Assembly (NCBI RefSeq): GCF_030915465.1
Contig: NZ_CP133267.1
Location: forward strand, 1,178,001-1,242,000
Reading direction: 5' to 3'
Length of the DNA stretch: 64,000 nt
DNA from: Neobacillus sp. PS3-34
Lineage (GTDB): Bacteria > Bacillota > Bacilli > Bacillales > Cytobacillaceae
Shown: in pieces, positions 1 to 8,984 of the stretch
Layout of the letters: each line of letters begins with the position of its first letter
How positions within the stretch are numbered: position 1 is the first letter of the stretch
The notes under the pieces: generated by a model
The model's database searches: none
What the model saw: the letters and a program-made list of their open reading frames with translations, nothing else
What the model was told of the DNA's origin: nothing
Program-made: the position numbers and the translations under genes

Positions 1-1372
1 TCCCCAATAAATGCCCCAATTCCGATACGAGCATATTGTTTTTACCCGCTGATAGTTCCGAACTAATGATGTTTCCATAAGAAATAATTGCACCGGAAGA
101 AGTAATCGATGCCGTATTCACCGTTTTGTGAACGGTAATATCTCCTTCTGCTTCAACCACCATTCTTTCCTCTATTTCGCCAGTGATTTCGACATCGCCT
201 ATAAAACGAATATTTCCAGATTTTAAATTAACATCCCCGAAGTGCCTTAGCTTTGGAATGATGGAAGCTTTAACAAGCTGTCCTCTTTGTTCAATTTTAG
301 GACGACCTGGTTCTGTTGCGACAATTTTCCCGTCTGCAACCGCTACTCCTTTACCCGCCTTGATTACTAATGGCAACGTCTGCTTGGCAGGAATCGGTTC
401 ATTCGTAACAGTGTAGCCGATTTGACCTGGTGTAGGAGGATGGACAATTGCAATGACCTTTCCTCTTTCAGCTTTTGGAATGGTTTTGATTTCTCGAAAA
501 TCCACACGTCCATCCTCTTTTTCCCTCGGTCCTTCTTCTATCTCTGTTGCCACTTTAATTTCAATCCATCCGTCCTTGCCTTGTTTTGGTTTCATCCCAG
601 TAGCAATTTCAAAAGTGGTTGGTTCAGAAGCCTCCATTGCTTTGAGAATTTCATCTTGGTTAAAGCCGTGTATTACTCTTAAATCTTCCAGTTTTTTCAT
701 GACATCTGCATAATTAAGGACGTTATGAATCTCTTTCTTTTCTTCAACAATTATTTCGATATGATGGTCAGCGTTAATATCTGGCACACTTCTAATAATT
801 TTATAACCAGGCTCTACATATAATCGTACCTTTAACTTTTGTTCATCAATCGATACTTTCCAACCCGTTTCTTTTTCCTCGTTTTCTACTTTAATTTCAT
901 AAATGTCCTTTTCCGATAGGATTGCCGTTTTTTCTTTAACCATCTCATTGTTTCTGTAGAGCTTTATTCCTCTATTAATGGTTACCATTGGGAAATGCGT
1001 CGGGGAAGATTTGCAAAATAACTGTCCGTCTTTGATCCAAACTTTCCCTGCAAGTTCATCAGGGTAAATTTTACTTAAAGTATCTAGTTTAGGTGGATCG
1101 AGAATAATAGGGGAAGCATTTATTTCCGCTTCCTCTTTTTTAATTATCATGTCGAGAAGCTGAGATTCCAAATCACCAGTACTAAAAGTAATCGGAGCAT
1201 GCTCGCTTTTTGTAAGCTTAACAATAGCTTGCTTTGATCTAATCCCTAAAAAACCTTTCTCATCATGCTGCATTATTTCAATATTTACTTTTTCTTTTGT
1301 TGTCTCCAATATTTCCAGACCAAGACTAATAGCTTCATTAATATCTTTACCTTTTGAAACGATACTTTGCAT
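1..1372 (-). CDS. FapA/DUF342 protein with Jag-N-like N-terminus (partial)
   Basis: The reading frame is open from the ATG at 1372 to the window edge, so the C-terminus is missing. The first ~50 residues (MQSIVSKGKDINEAIS..., then GFLGIRSKQAIVKL) resemble the Jag-N domain found in KhpB/Jag and FapA proteins. From about residue 150 the protein matches the DUF342/FapA type, ending in the window with the start of a beta-helical repeat region (NIRFIGDVEITGEIEE). A strong GGAGGA ribosome site lies upstream, 12 bp after the phosphatase stop. FapA-family proteins are linked to flagella or polar localisation in other bacteria; the role here is unknown. It is the last visible gene of the c-di-GMP-riboswitch operon. 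Confidence 0.8.
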   Translation of the reverse strand, partial: MQSIVSKGKDINEAISLGLEILETTKEKVNIEIMQHDEKGFLGIRSKQAIVKLTKSEHAPITFSTGDLESQLLDMIIKKEEAEINASPIILDPPKLDTLSKIYPDELAGKVWIKDGQLFCKSSPTHFPMVTINRGIKLYRNNEMVKEKTAILSEKDIYEIKVENEEKETGWKVSIDEQKLKVRLYVEPGYKIIRSVPDINADHHIEIIVEEKKEIHNVLNYADVMKKLEDLRVIHGFNQDEILKAMEASEPTTFEIATGMKPKQGKDGWIEIKVATEIEEGPREKEDGRVDFREIKTIPKAERGKVIAIVHPPTPGQIGYTVTNEPIPAKQTLPLVIKAGKGVAVADGKIVATEPGRPKIEQRGQLVKASIIPKLRHFGDVNLKSGNIRFIGDVEITGEIEERMVVEAEGDITVHKTVNTASITSSGAIISYGNIISSELSAGKNNMLVSELGHLLG

Positions 1373-1384
1373 AACTCTATCCTC

Positions 1385-2236
1385 CTATCCCAATACCGGA
1401 GAATTTAGACTTGTAATATCGGCTTTTTGTTCAGTCACTTTTAAAAGAACCATCGTTATATCATCCTTTTGAGGGACACCTTCCGTGAACTGCTTTACTG
1501 AATCCATCACACATTTCTCAATTTCTCCAACACCCAATTCTTTGTTATCTAATAACGTTTGAATCAGGCGCCCTAATTTATACTGTTCTCCCTCTTTATT
1601 TTGCGCCTCTATAATTCCATCTGTATAAAAAAATATCGTATCCAGCTCTTGGAGTTTTACCGCTTCTTCTTTATAAACCTGATTTGGAAGCCCGCCTACC
1701 ATAATCCCCTTTACTTTAGGAAGTTCCTCAACGGATTTGCTTTTCCCCTTAATGAAGAGCGGTAGATTATGCCCTGCATTTGAATAAGTAAAAATCCCAG
1801 TCTGTGGATCCCAATCGGCACAAAATAGAGTAACAAAGGATTTTAAAGTTCTTAAATCATCGTAGATAGCCTGGTTCATGGCAGTTAAAGTTTCACCTGG
1901 CCCTTGAGTACTCTCTGCCGCACTTCGAAATGCTCCTCTCGTCAAAATCATAAGCATGGCAGCGGGAATCCCTTTCCCCATTACGTCACCAATCACAATA
2001 CGAATCTTTCCATTTACTAATGGATAAAAGTCATAGTAATCACCGCCAATTAACCTTGCAGGAAGGGAGGCCCCAGACACTTCTCCTCCTTCAAAGGTAG
2101 GGGTTTTACCATTTAACAAAGACGATTGAATATTCCTGGCTAAATTAATTTCACGTTGTAACGTTTTATCCATCATCTTTTGATCATCAGAAGCCGTTTT
2201 AGAAAATTGATAGGTGAGACTGTCATGGTACATCAA
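1385..2236 (-). CDS. PP2C-type (SpoIIE/RsbU-like) serine phosphatase
   Basis: This 283-residue protein is almost entirely a SpoIIE-type PP2C phosphatase domain. The metal-binding motifs are visible in order: IGGDYYDF, IGDVMGKG, FYTDGIIEA and QKDDITMVLL. Proteins of this family dephosphorylate STAS-domain anti-anti-sigma factors. Its start overlaps the stop of the STAS gene by 4 bp, which supports translational coupling and a direct enzyme-substrate pairing. No sensor domain is fused to it, so its input probably comes from another operon product such as the HAMP transducer. The start could instead be the next ATG, one codon in. Confidence 0.9.
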   Translation of the reverse strand: MMYHDSLTYQFSKTASDDQKMMDKTLQREINLARNIQSSLLNGKTPTFEGGEVSGASLPARLIGGDYYDFYPLVNGKIRIVIGDVMGKGIPAAMLMILTRGAFRSAAESTQGPGETLTAMNQAIYDDLRTLKSFVTLFCADWDPQTGIFTYSNAGHNLPLFIKGKSKSVEELPKVKGIMVGGLPNQVYKEEAVKLQELDTIFFYTDGIIEAQNKEGEQYKLGRLIQTLLDNKELGVGEIEKCVMDSVKQFTEGVPQKDDITMVLLKVTEQKADITSLNSPVLG

Positions 2237-2550
2237 ACAACCTCCTCTTGGATGGCATTCAATATCTGATATAAACCGACTGTCTCAAATACCTGGTGAG
2301 TTAGTTCATCAATCCCTTGAAGCTTTAAGGTGAAATTTTTCTCCTGAGTTAAATAGATCGCATTAATAATGGATCCAATCCCTGTCGAATCGATAAATTC
2401 CAATTCACTAAAATCCAAGACTAATATATTAATATCTCCAAGATCATCTAGATAGGGATCTATTACACTACTGGTAGAAATATCTAAGATTCCTTTAAGC
2501 GTGAATATTGTCGTCCCACCTTGAACGTCTTTTCTAACGGTTAAACTCAT
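2233..2550 (-). CDS. STAS-domain anti-sigma factor antagonist
   Basis: This 105-residue single STAS domain resembles RsbV/SpoIIAA. The conserved phosphorylatable serine is in FIDSTGIGSI, around residue 55. In partner switching a HATPase kinase phosphorylates this serine and a PP2C enzyme removes the phosphate. I chose the ATG at 2550 because a GGGAGGGA ribosome site lies just upstream; the longer open frame would run into the preceding gene. The gene sits between the transducer and the PP2C phosphatase. No sigma factor is encoded in this window, so the final target is unknown. Confidence 0.92.
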   Translation of the reverse strand: MSLTVRKDVQGGTTIFTLKGILDISTSSVIDPYLDDLGDINILVLDFSELEFIDSTGIGSIINAIYLTQEKNFTLKLQGIDELTHQVFETVGLYQILNAIQEEVV

Positions 2551-2566
2551 ATTGTTCCCTCCCTGC

Positions 2567-4135
2567 TTAAAGCTTAAATTTACCCATTTGTTCAAGTAAT
2601 GTATTGGATATCTCCGACAACTCACTTGACTGTTCATGCAACGATTTAAGTAAATCAGATAGGGTAATGGTTATTTCGGTTGTGGCATGTGTACGATATT
2701 GTGCCATTTCTCTCATATATTCTAATTGTTTCAGTATTTCCTGGACCTTTTCATTATGATTATTTGGTTGCAGAACCTGTCCAAGATCATCTAAAAACTC
2801 CATAATTTCGAATAATTGATCTCTTGCCAAAATGGTCGTTGTAGTAGAAAGATCATACATCCTTTCCACTGATTGCGATGCTTCTGCTTCCAATAACATA
2901 GAAAGCTTTTGTGTCTTAGTAGCTTGTTCTTGCGTATCCTTGACAAGATTATTCAGTTTGTCTACCATCCGATTCGTACTTTTAGAGAGCTTATCTAATT
3001 CACTACCATCATCAACCTTACTTTTTGCAGTTAAATCCCCGTCTTCTAATAATTTAATTTGACAAATAATCTTTTGGATATTTTCATAGATTTGATTAAA
3101 AAAACCGCCGTTAACAAGAAAAGGGCAATAAGAGAAACAAGTCCGGAAACAATTAATATAATAGAATGCCTATAAAGGGGCCACTCATTTTCCCATAATC
3201 TAAAGCCAAATAGATTACTCGATTTTCATCAAGAGGGAGAAACATTTTATATATTTTTTTCCCCTTTATGTCCTCAATAAAAGTTGCCTTTTTTATCGTG
3301 GGCATGGTTAGTAACATATTAAATTTGTCCGTTTCCAATTGAAAACTTCCAGCTTCAATCTTTTGTAGGGGAGGATATAACTTTTTTTCCAGCGATGGAT
3401 CTCTAAAAACTCTAGGATTTAACACTGCAATTTCTTTTACAATATTATTTTCTTTAACTAATTTATTAATGATTGTGTTGGCCCTGCTGTCTCTAAATAG
3501 TTATAAACCTCATTAGCTTCAATGTAGGGATTGATAATATAGTTTGTATTGGGAACATGATAATAAACATACTTAAAGAAAGCTGGCTTATCTTTATGTG
3601 AAGCAGATTGGGCGGTAGGAAGGACAACTAAATTTCTATCTGTAAAAGTTGCGCCTGGCAGGTCAGGTTTCTCGGTTTGAAGCAATACTTTACCAATTTC
3701 ATAGAAGCCTGCTTTCTTGAAACTAAAGCCAATTTCTTCCTTTTCTGTCGCTGCAAAACCTACAATATCGTCTTTGGACTTTGATTCAGCAAAAACAGTA
3801 ATTCCTGCTAATCCTAATTCTTTTTTAATTTTTTTGAGATCATCATTTGTAATTTCGTTCCTTTTTTTATCCTTTATCAAATCGGCAATATGTTTAGAAT
3901 AAGAAACTAATTTTAGGTCTATTTGATGTTCGATCGTTTTCGTTGCTAAGTCGGTTTCATTTATTCCACTTAATACATTACTTGCTACTGCATCTGCTTG
4001 TTGATATGTTTGCCTTTCTATCTGCCTTTTCATTAAATAAAGCTGAACAGCACCCGAACAAACAGCGATTGCTAATAAAATTGTAAGTATTTTTACAAGA
4101 AATTGTTTACGCAGTGTAAGATTATTCGTCATCAT
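2567..4135 (-). CDS. Membrane HAMP-domain transducer (three frameshifts)
   Basis: A membrane sensor of about 523 residues, broken into three pieces in the given sequence. Restoring one base at each of three homopolymers (a G run near 3476, an A run near 3190, a T run near 3095) gives one continuous frame. The order is: N-terminal membrane segment (~12-32), an extracytoplasmic sensor region of ~250 residues, a second membrane segment (IILIVSGLVSLIALFLL), a HAMP-like linker (KLLEDGDLTAKSKVDD) and a C-terminal coiled-coil region. It lacks the hairpin signalling motif of chemoreceptors. Its place directly before the STAS and PP2C genes suggests it feeds the partner switch. The three indels look like sequencing errors. 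Confidence 0.75.
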
Positions 4136-4155
4136 ATCTATTGCCCTCGCTTAAA

Positions 4156-5226
4156 TCAAAAATCATCGGAAAACCATTTTAAAGATATTTTCCGAATTTC
4201 ATCTAATTTGTTATTGCAACAATGCCCTTCTTCCTTGTATTCATGCAATGTTTTTTCGGTTGATAGTTGCTGAAATAATTCATACATTTCATCATTAGTC
4301 ACCATCATATCTTTGTTTCCATGAAAGACTAAAATAGGACATTGATAATGAATTGTTTTAAAGTCTGGAATCGTTTTTTGATCTGGCCCTAAGTCACAGG
4401 CAATACTCATTCTTTTTTCGAAATAGTGAGGCATATTCATCTTATTTAGTGCAACTGCAGGACTAACCGCTACCGCTTTCTTTACTTCTGGATGGCTGCT
4501 GCCCAGCAGAACCCAAGTTGCCCCTAAACTTGTCCCAAATAAATAAATCGGGAGCTGTGGGAACCTCTCTCTAGAATAATTAATTACCTTCATGATAAAA
4601 GTTTCCCATCTTGTCCCCGAACCAATTAATCCGTTTAATGTGTATGTCTCCCCTTGCCCTGGTCCATCAAAACTAAGTGTGACATAACCATTTTCCAGAA
4701 ATTCCATCTCGTATATAAACAACTCTTCTTTAGAGGAATCAATTGGGTTAATAATCAAGATACATCCTTTTGGTTCAGAAGGAATGCGAATTCTTCCCGC
4801 ACAAGGAATTCCATCAATGGATATAGATTCATATTCTGTGTTAAATTCAGAAAGTGAGTCAGCTATGTACATATATTTCAAACATTGATGATACCATTGT
4901 TGTTTTTCAATTGATCTCTCCGGATAAATCCAATAATTGAGATTATAATAGAGGGATGCTTGACGATATAAATATTCCGACCTATTAACTAAACCATTTT
5001 TTCCACAGAAAGAAGCTTTTTCCACCTTTTCCTCCGCCAGTGTTTCCCAGGATTGAAGCCATCCTTCGAGATTTTTTAAATGTGGCTTAACTGGCGTTAA
5101 ATCATCTGAGTCAATCCCATGAACGACCCATCTTTCCCAAAATAGATCAATTAGTTGTGCTGTTTTCAATGTTCTATGAATTGTTTTGGTTATTGTGTCT
5201 TGAATTGGCACTTCCAATTTGGTCAT
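4156..5226 (-). CDS. Alpha/beta hydrolase
   Basis: A 356-residue alpha/beta hydrolase fold protein. The nucleophile elbow is GTSLGA, the acid is probably in FHGNKDMMV and the histidine in EEGHCC. A long N-terminal helical region (~110 residues) comes before the catalytic core, as in FrsA-like and 2,6-dihydroxypseudooxynicotine-hydrolase-like enzymes. The substrate cannot be told from sequence. In B. subtilis the hydrolase RsbQ works with the PP2C phosphatase RsbP to sense energy stress, so a hydrolase in an operon with PP2C and STAS genes may make or recognise a signal rather than act in catabolism. That link is inference. Confidence 0.82.
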   Translation of the reverse strand: MTKLEVPIQDTITKTIHRTLKTAQLIDLFWERWVVHGIDSDDLTPVKPHLKNLEGWLQSWETLAEEKVEKASFCGKNGLVNRSEYLYRQASLYYNLNYWIYPERSIEKQQWYHQCLKYMYIADSLSEFNTEYESISIDGIPCAGRIRIPSEPKGCILIINPIDSSKEELFIYEMEFLENGYVTLSFDGPGQGETYTLNGLIGSGTRWETFIMKVINYSRERFPQLPIYLFGTSLGATWVLLGSSHPEVKKAVAVSPAVALNKMNMPHYFEKRMSIACDLGPDQKTIPDFKTIHYQCPILVFHGNKDMMVTNDEMYELFQQLSTEKTLHEYKEEGHCCNNKLDEIRKISLKWFSDDF

Positions 5227-5299
5227 CTCTTTTCTTATTTAAATGAAGTTATGATTTTTTAATTACTTAAGCCAAGTCCATATCCTAACCCTTAGAAAT

Positions 5300-6156
5300 T
5301 TATTTTTGATCCTTCTCCAGACTTGATTCAAAAGTTAGAATAATAGTCGATCCTTTAGGGGAAGTACATAATAAAACTTGTTTGGCCATTTTCATCATTA
5401 AAGTAAAGCCCTGGCCCATTGATTTTTTGGTGGAATACCCTTCCAATAAAGTGGTCTTAGGCAATTCCTGCAGGCAAAATCCCGCCCTCTATCTTCTATT
5501 ACAAAACGAATTTCACTATTTTGTTCGCTTTCTACTAACGTCATTTTTCCTTCTTCAGCGTGTTTAATCGTATTCGTAATTGCTTCGGACAAAACCAGCA
5601 GCCAGCTCATCACCTTCGTTTTATTGAAGCCCTTCAGCTCAAGACACTCCCTGGCAAGGTTACGGCATGCCGGTATATCAGAACGTTCTTTGATGATCCC
5701 TTCACAAAACACATTTCCTACTTTATATTTACTGGCTTCTATTTCTGAAATTAGTAAAAATCGGCCTTGTGTGGCAGCAAACATAACATCTCGATATACT
5801 TCCCACTTGCTTTGTTCTTGTTGAAATGGATCCTGGTTATCTTTTTTGAGAGATTGTGGCTGCCGTAAAAATAATTCCTTCTCATATGTGTGATATGCCT
5901 TTAACATCGAGTTTTGTAAATTATTTTTAATATTTAAACTGTTAATTTGATTAACAATATCCAATTGTTGTTCATTCCATTTCAGCATTAGCTCACTTAA
6001 ATGGAGTACAAACTCGATTTGATTTTCATCATTTGAATGAATAAATGATAGCTGAGTTAAGGATTGGTAGAACAATGTATCCCCTTCTGTAATGGTTAAA
6101 CCAAGATATTGGCTTATCTCTCTTGCAAGAAAACCTCTTCTAATTTTTATTCTCAT
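5300..6156 (-). CDS. HATPase-domain regulator, anti-sigma/serine-kinase-like (frameshifted)
   Basis: The C-terminal half is a GHKL ATPase domain: N box LSEAITNTIKHAEEGKM, then IEDRGRDF. The frame is then lost by one missing base in a C run near 5474. After correction it continues LQELPKTTLLEGYS and KSMGQGFTLMMK, completing the ATP lid, and stops at 5300. The N-terminal ~150 residues are helical and unrecognised. The 6156 start has no ribosome site. An AAGGAGG near 6235 and an overlapping frame suggest the true start is upstream with another indel. It is the likely kinase of the operon's partner switch, acting opposite the PP2C enzyme on the STAS protein. Confidence 0.72.
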
Positions 6157-6260
6157 TTCAGAATAAGATAAATCCGAAGGGAGGGACGGAAGTTGGTGCG
6201 AGTGGATTCAGAAAAATTTTTAAAAAAATTGAAGAACCGTCTCAACTCAATTTTGCCTCC

Positions 6261-6974
6261 TTACAAAATTCCTAGTGGCGGCATGATCGTTATTTCATCT
6301 ACATATGCCCCCGATGGTTGGTTAATCAGGTATAGCAAGTGCTTGGCCAACGTTTCCACTGGAATCATGTTTGACCTATGCGGTGCTGGCTCGATCCCGT
6401 CCCAGAAACTGCTGCTAACAGCACCGGGTACAACGGATGTAACTTGCACACCTGTTTGGCGAAGCTCAGCTTGTAATACTTTTGTAAGTCCCATTACTCC
6501 AGATTTTGAAGCCGAATATCCTCCACACCCTGGTAAAGCGGTTGTACCAGCAATCGACACCAAATTTAAGATATGCCCTTTTTTTCTTTCTACCATATGC
6601 CTTCCAAAATATTTGCAAGCAAGATACGTTCCGCGTAAATTAACGGCAATCATCCGATCAAAATCCTCAGTGGAGGAATCGATAACACTGGAAAAAGCTC
6701 CAACTCCAGCACTGTTAATAAGTACATCAATGGTTCCGAAGTGCTGTATAGCTTGTTCATAAAAAGCCTTTACGGACTCTTCAACGGTTACATCTAATGG
6801 TAATTCCAAAACATTTCCAATTAATTTCTTTTTATTGCCGCGTGCTCCTAAAACTAGATTTCCACCATAATTCTTTACCAGAGAGGCGATTTCCCTTCCA
6901 ATTCCTCTGCTTGACCCTGTAATGGCAATGGTTTTTCCACTTAGTAACAAATTTTCTTCCATTACTTTACTCAT
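6261..6974 (-). CDS. Short-chain dehydrogenase/reductase, sepiapterin-reductase-like role
   Basis: A classical SDR of 237 residues. It shows the NAD(P)-binding TGSSRGIGRE, the NSAG motif, a serine in NLVSIAG and the catalytic YSASK. The ATG overlaps the end of the PTPS gene by 8 bp, so the two are translationally coupled. SDRs have many substrates. The assignment as a pterin reductase rests on its position after folE and PTPS genes, because the same three enzyme types make tetrahydrobiopterin in animals and some bacteria. FabG-like or 3-ketoacyl reductase activity cannot be excluded from sequence alone. Confidence 0.85.
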   Translation of the reverse strand: MSKVMEENLLLSGKTIAITGSSRGIGREIASLVKNYGGNLVLGARGNKKKLIGNVLELPLDVTVEESVKAFYEQAIQHFGTIDVLINSAGVGAFSSVIDSSTEDFDRMIAVNLRGTYLACKYFGRHMVERKKGHILNLVSIAGTTALPGCGGYSASKSGVMGLTKVLQAELRQTGVQVTSVVPGAVSSSFWDGIEPAPHRSNMIPVETLAKHLLYLINQPSGAYVDEITIMPPLGIL

Positions 6975-7785
6975 TTTCTGGACCCAAATATTCGAAATAG
7001 TTCTTCTCCGTTTCGAATAAGCCAACCTTGAATAACTTAGGGAGTTTCGGCTCCAGTAAGTCCCAAATGACAACAGCCACGTTTTCAGAAGTTGGATTTA
7101 AATCTTTAAATTCTTCCGTATCGAGATTCAAATGCTTATGATCAAATTTCTGCATAATCTCCTGGTCAACGATTCGATCGATATCTGAAAGATTATCAAT
7201 CATCCCTGTTACAGGGTCAGGATTTCCGCTTACTGTTACCTCTAAATAGTAGTTATGCCCATGGCCGAATGGATTGTTGCATTTTCCGAAAATGGCAATG
7301 TTTTCTTCATTGCTAAGATGCTCGCTATGTAAACGGTGTGCTGTACAAAAATGATATTTTCTCGTTAATCGAACCATTGATGATCTCTCCTTCTCTGAAT
7401 ATAAGGAATCATTTTCTCTCAAACGGATTTTATGAAGATGACAGTTATCAATCTTTCCATCTATTGAATTCCAGATAAAAGTCGTGATATTTTCCGTTGT
7501 TGGGATATTCTTTTTGAAATAATCATTTTCCTTATTCAAAAATTTTCCATCTAATTCCTTTTGAACAAATTCTTTCACTACTTTATCGATATCGGTAATA
7601 TTCACCACAATGCCCGAGCTACGGTCGAGTTTTCCTTTTACCAAGACTTCCAGCGTATAATCGTGTCCGTGGCCATTTGAATTGCTACAAGCACCAAAAG
7701 CCTGCTTATTTTGTTCATCATCCCATTCATCAATTCGATAGGAATGCGCCGCTGAAAAGTACATTTTTCTTGAAAGATAGAGCAT
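6967..7785 (-). CDS. Tandem-domain 6-pyruvoyl-tetrahydropterin synthase
   Basis: 272 residues holding two consecutive PTPS/QueD-fold domains (about 1-130 and 137-272). The second is canonical: zinc histidines in TAHRLH and GHGHNY, catalytic cysteine in FGKCNNP, and Asp-His in FDHKHLN, strikingly like animal PTPS. The first keeps zinc ligands H14, H39 and H41 and Cys33 but has LDGKFLN, so the catalytic His is Gly80. Single-domain PTPS/QueD is usually ~120-150 residues. Neither queE nor queC is nearby, which argues against preQ0 synthesis. Gene order folE-PTPS-SDR suggests tetrahydropterin production. An AGGGGGA ribosome site supports the start. Confidence 0.93.
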   Translation of the reverse strand: MLYLSRKMYFSAAHSYRIDEWDDEQNKQAFGACSNSNGHGHDYTLEVLVKGKLDRSSGIVVNITDIDKVVKEFVQKELDGKFLNKENDYFKKNIPTTENITTFIWNSIDGKIDNCHLHKIRLRENDSLYSEKERSSMVRLTRKYHFCTAHRLHSEHLSNEENIAIFGKCNNPFGHGHNYYLEVTVSGNPDPVTGMIDNLSDIDRIVDQEIMQKFDHKHLNLDTEEFKDLNPTSENVAVVIWDLLEPKLPKLFKVGLFETEKNYFEYLGPENE

Positions 7786-7799
7786 AGATTTTCCCCCTA

Positions 7800-8369
7800 T
7801 TAATCTCTTAAGAGTGCTCGTTCAAATTCTTCCGCCAACGAGACAGTCTCCTTAAATGCACATTTTTTAATGGTAGTCACTGTAGAACTGCCTGGCTTTT
7901 TTACCCCTCTGGCACACATGCAAAGGTGCTGCCCTTCAACACTGACAATCACACCCTCTGGCTGAAGAACGTTCATGACTGCGTCAGCGATTTGCTGTGT
8001 CATTCTTTCCTGGACCTGCGGGCGCTGAGATACAAGCTCGACCAAACGGGCAAATTTGCTCAATCCTACAACTCTTCCATTCGGAATATAGCCAATATGG
8101 GCTTTTCCAAAGAATGGGATAAGATGGTGTTCGCAAAATGTATAATAATTAATATCTTTAACAACAACCATTCCCTCGTACTCTTCCGCAAATGTAGTGG
8201 TAAGAGCGGTTTCTGGATCAACACCCACTCCTGCAAATACTTCTCTGTACATTTTTGCTACTCGTTTTGGTGTATCCAGTAGTCCTTCCCTATCAGGATC
8301 TTCACCAATTAAATGTAAAATTCCACGTATATGTTCTTCTAATAATCCACTTTTCATTTCAACAGCCAT
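7800..8369 (-). CDS. folE: GTP cyclohydrolase I
   Basis: 189 residues, complete GTP cyclohydrolase I (type IA). The zinc and active-site motifs are FCEHHLIPFFGKAH and QHLCMCARGVKKPG, with SQRPQVQERMT between them. It converts GTP to 7,8-dihydroneopterin triphosphate, the entry step to folate and biopterin. Other folate genes are absent and a PTPS follows 14 bp downstream, so this is probably a specialised second copy for pterin synthesis. It is the first gene of the long operon and lies directly behind a c-di-GMP riboswitch and a terminator, so its transcription should depend on c-di-GMP. Confidence 0.96.
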   Translation of the reverse strand: MAVEMKSGLLEEHIRGILHLIGEDPDREGLLDTPKRVAKMYREVFAGVGVDPETALTTTFAEEYEGMVVVKDINYYTFCEHHLIPFFGKAHIGYIPNGRVVGLSKFARLVELVSQRPQVQERMTQQIADAVMNVLQPEGVIVSVEGQHLCMCARGVKKPGSSTVTTIKKCAFKETVSLAEEFERALLRD

Positions 8370-8400
8370 TTCAATGCCCCCGTAAAAATTATTCTGAAAA

Positions 8401-8429
8401 CAAAAAAGCTCACCAATAGATTGGTGAGC
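8401..8429 (-). terminator. Riboswitch-associated intrinsic terminator
   Basis: On the minus strand GCTCACCAAT and ATTGGTGAGC form a perfect stem followed by a T6 tract. It lies between the GEMM-I aptamer and the folE start and is the likely expression platform. Confidence 0.85.
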
Positions 8430-8481
8430 ACAATAAATACAGCTTCATAGACCTAATGGACTATTAAACTCTATTTATATT

Positions 8482-8585
8482 TTCCAACCCTTTTCGGTAA
8501 CCCGGCGATCATAGCTATTTCTAGCCTTAGACCCGTAGCTTTGCGTCCTTATCTTTCAATAAGTTTGCCATTATCGAAGGAATAT
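8482..8585 (-). promoter_or_regulatory. Cyclic-di-GMP-I (GEMM-I) riboswitch before folE operon
   Basis: The minus strand shows the GEMM-I hallmarks in order. There is a P2 hairpin closed by a GAAA tetraloop (CUUAUUGAAAGAUAAG), then the conserved GGACGCAAAGC, then GGGUCUAAGG leading into P3, and finally GCCGGGUUACCG, the tetraloop receptor side. P1 can form from flanking sequence. A terminator follows before folE. The combination indicates c-di-GMP-controlled transcription of the pterin/partner-switching operon. Whether ligand turns it on or off cannot be settled by eye. Confidence 0.9.
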
Positions 8586-8589
8586 CCTT

Positions 8590-8936
8590 ACAGATAATAT
8601 CGTCACAATTCCCCCAGCATGAACTGGTAAGTTTATCCTATGAAATACTTACTGGATATTGAAAGGGAATGAACCAATCGATAATGTAATATTCTTTTTT
8701 AAAAGTTATTCTATGTTGAGTTAATATCTAAACAATGCATTGATGTTTTAATTTCCAACTTACTGAAGTTGTTTGGCATGTTTAATAACTTTGTATTTCC
8801 ATTTTCTTATAAATGACTATTACCGTATATCACCAGTGACTCCTATTTTAGTCCTATTAAATTGAAGCAATAATATAGGAAGTACTTCCTATTAGAAGTA
8901 TTAAGTGGAAAACAAAACTCGGAGAGGAAAATTAAA
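8590..8936. other. Intergenic upstream region of the folE operon
   Basis: AT-rich stretch between the cheR operon terminator and the c-di-GMP riboswitch. It should hold the promoter for the folE operon, but I see no convincing -35/-10 pair and no ORF. Confidence 0.4.
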
Positions 8937-8967
8937 ATAAAAAACCCGAATCAAAAGATCCGGATTA
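8937..8967 (-). terminator. Intrinsic terminator after cheR
   Basis: Minus strand AATCCG / CGGGTT stem followed by a T tract, 18 bp after the CheR stop. It separates the two riboswitch operons. Confidence 0.8.
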
Positions 8968-8984
8968 ATGTCGGTTTCATACAG

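Noticed and set aside
6193..6762. 189-codon plus-strand frame antisense to the SDR
   Set aside because: It has no recognisable domain and covers the well-supported SDR gene on the other strand.
6967..8369. Queuosine/preQ0 operon (folE plus queD)
   Set aside because: queC, queE and queF are absent, the PTPS is double and close to the animal type, and an SDR follows.
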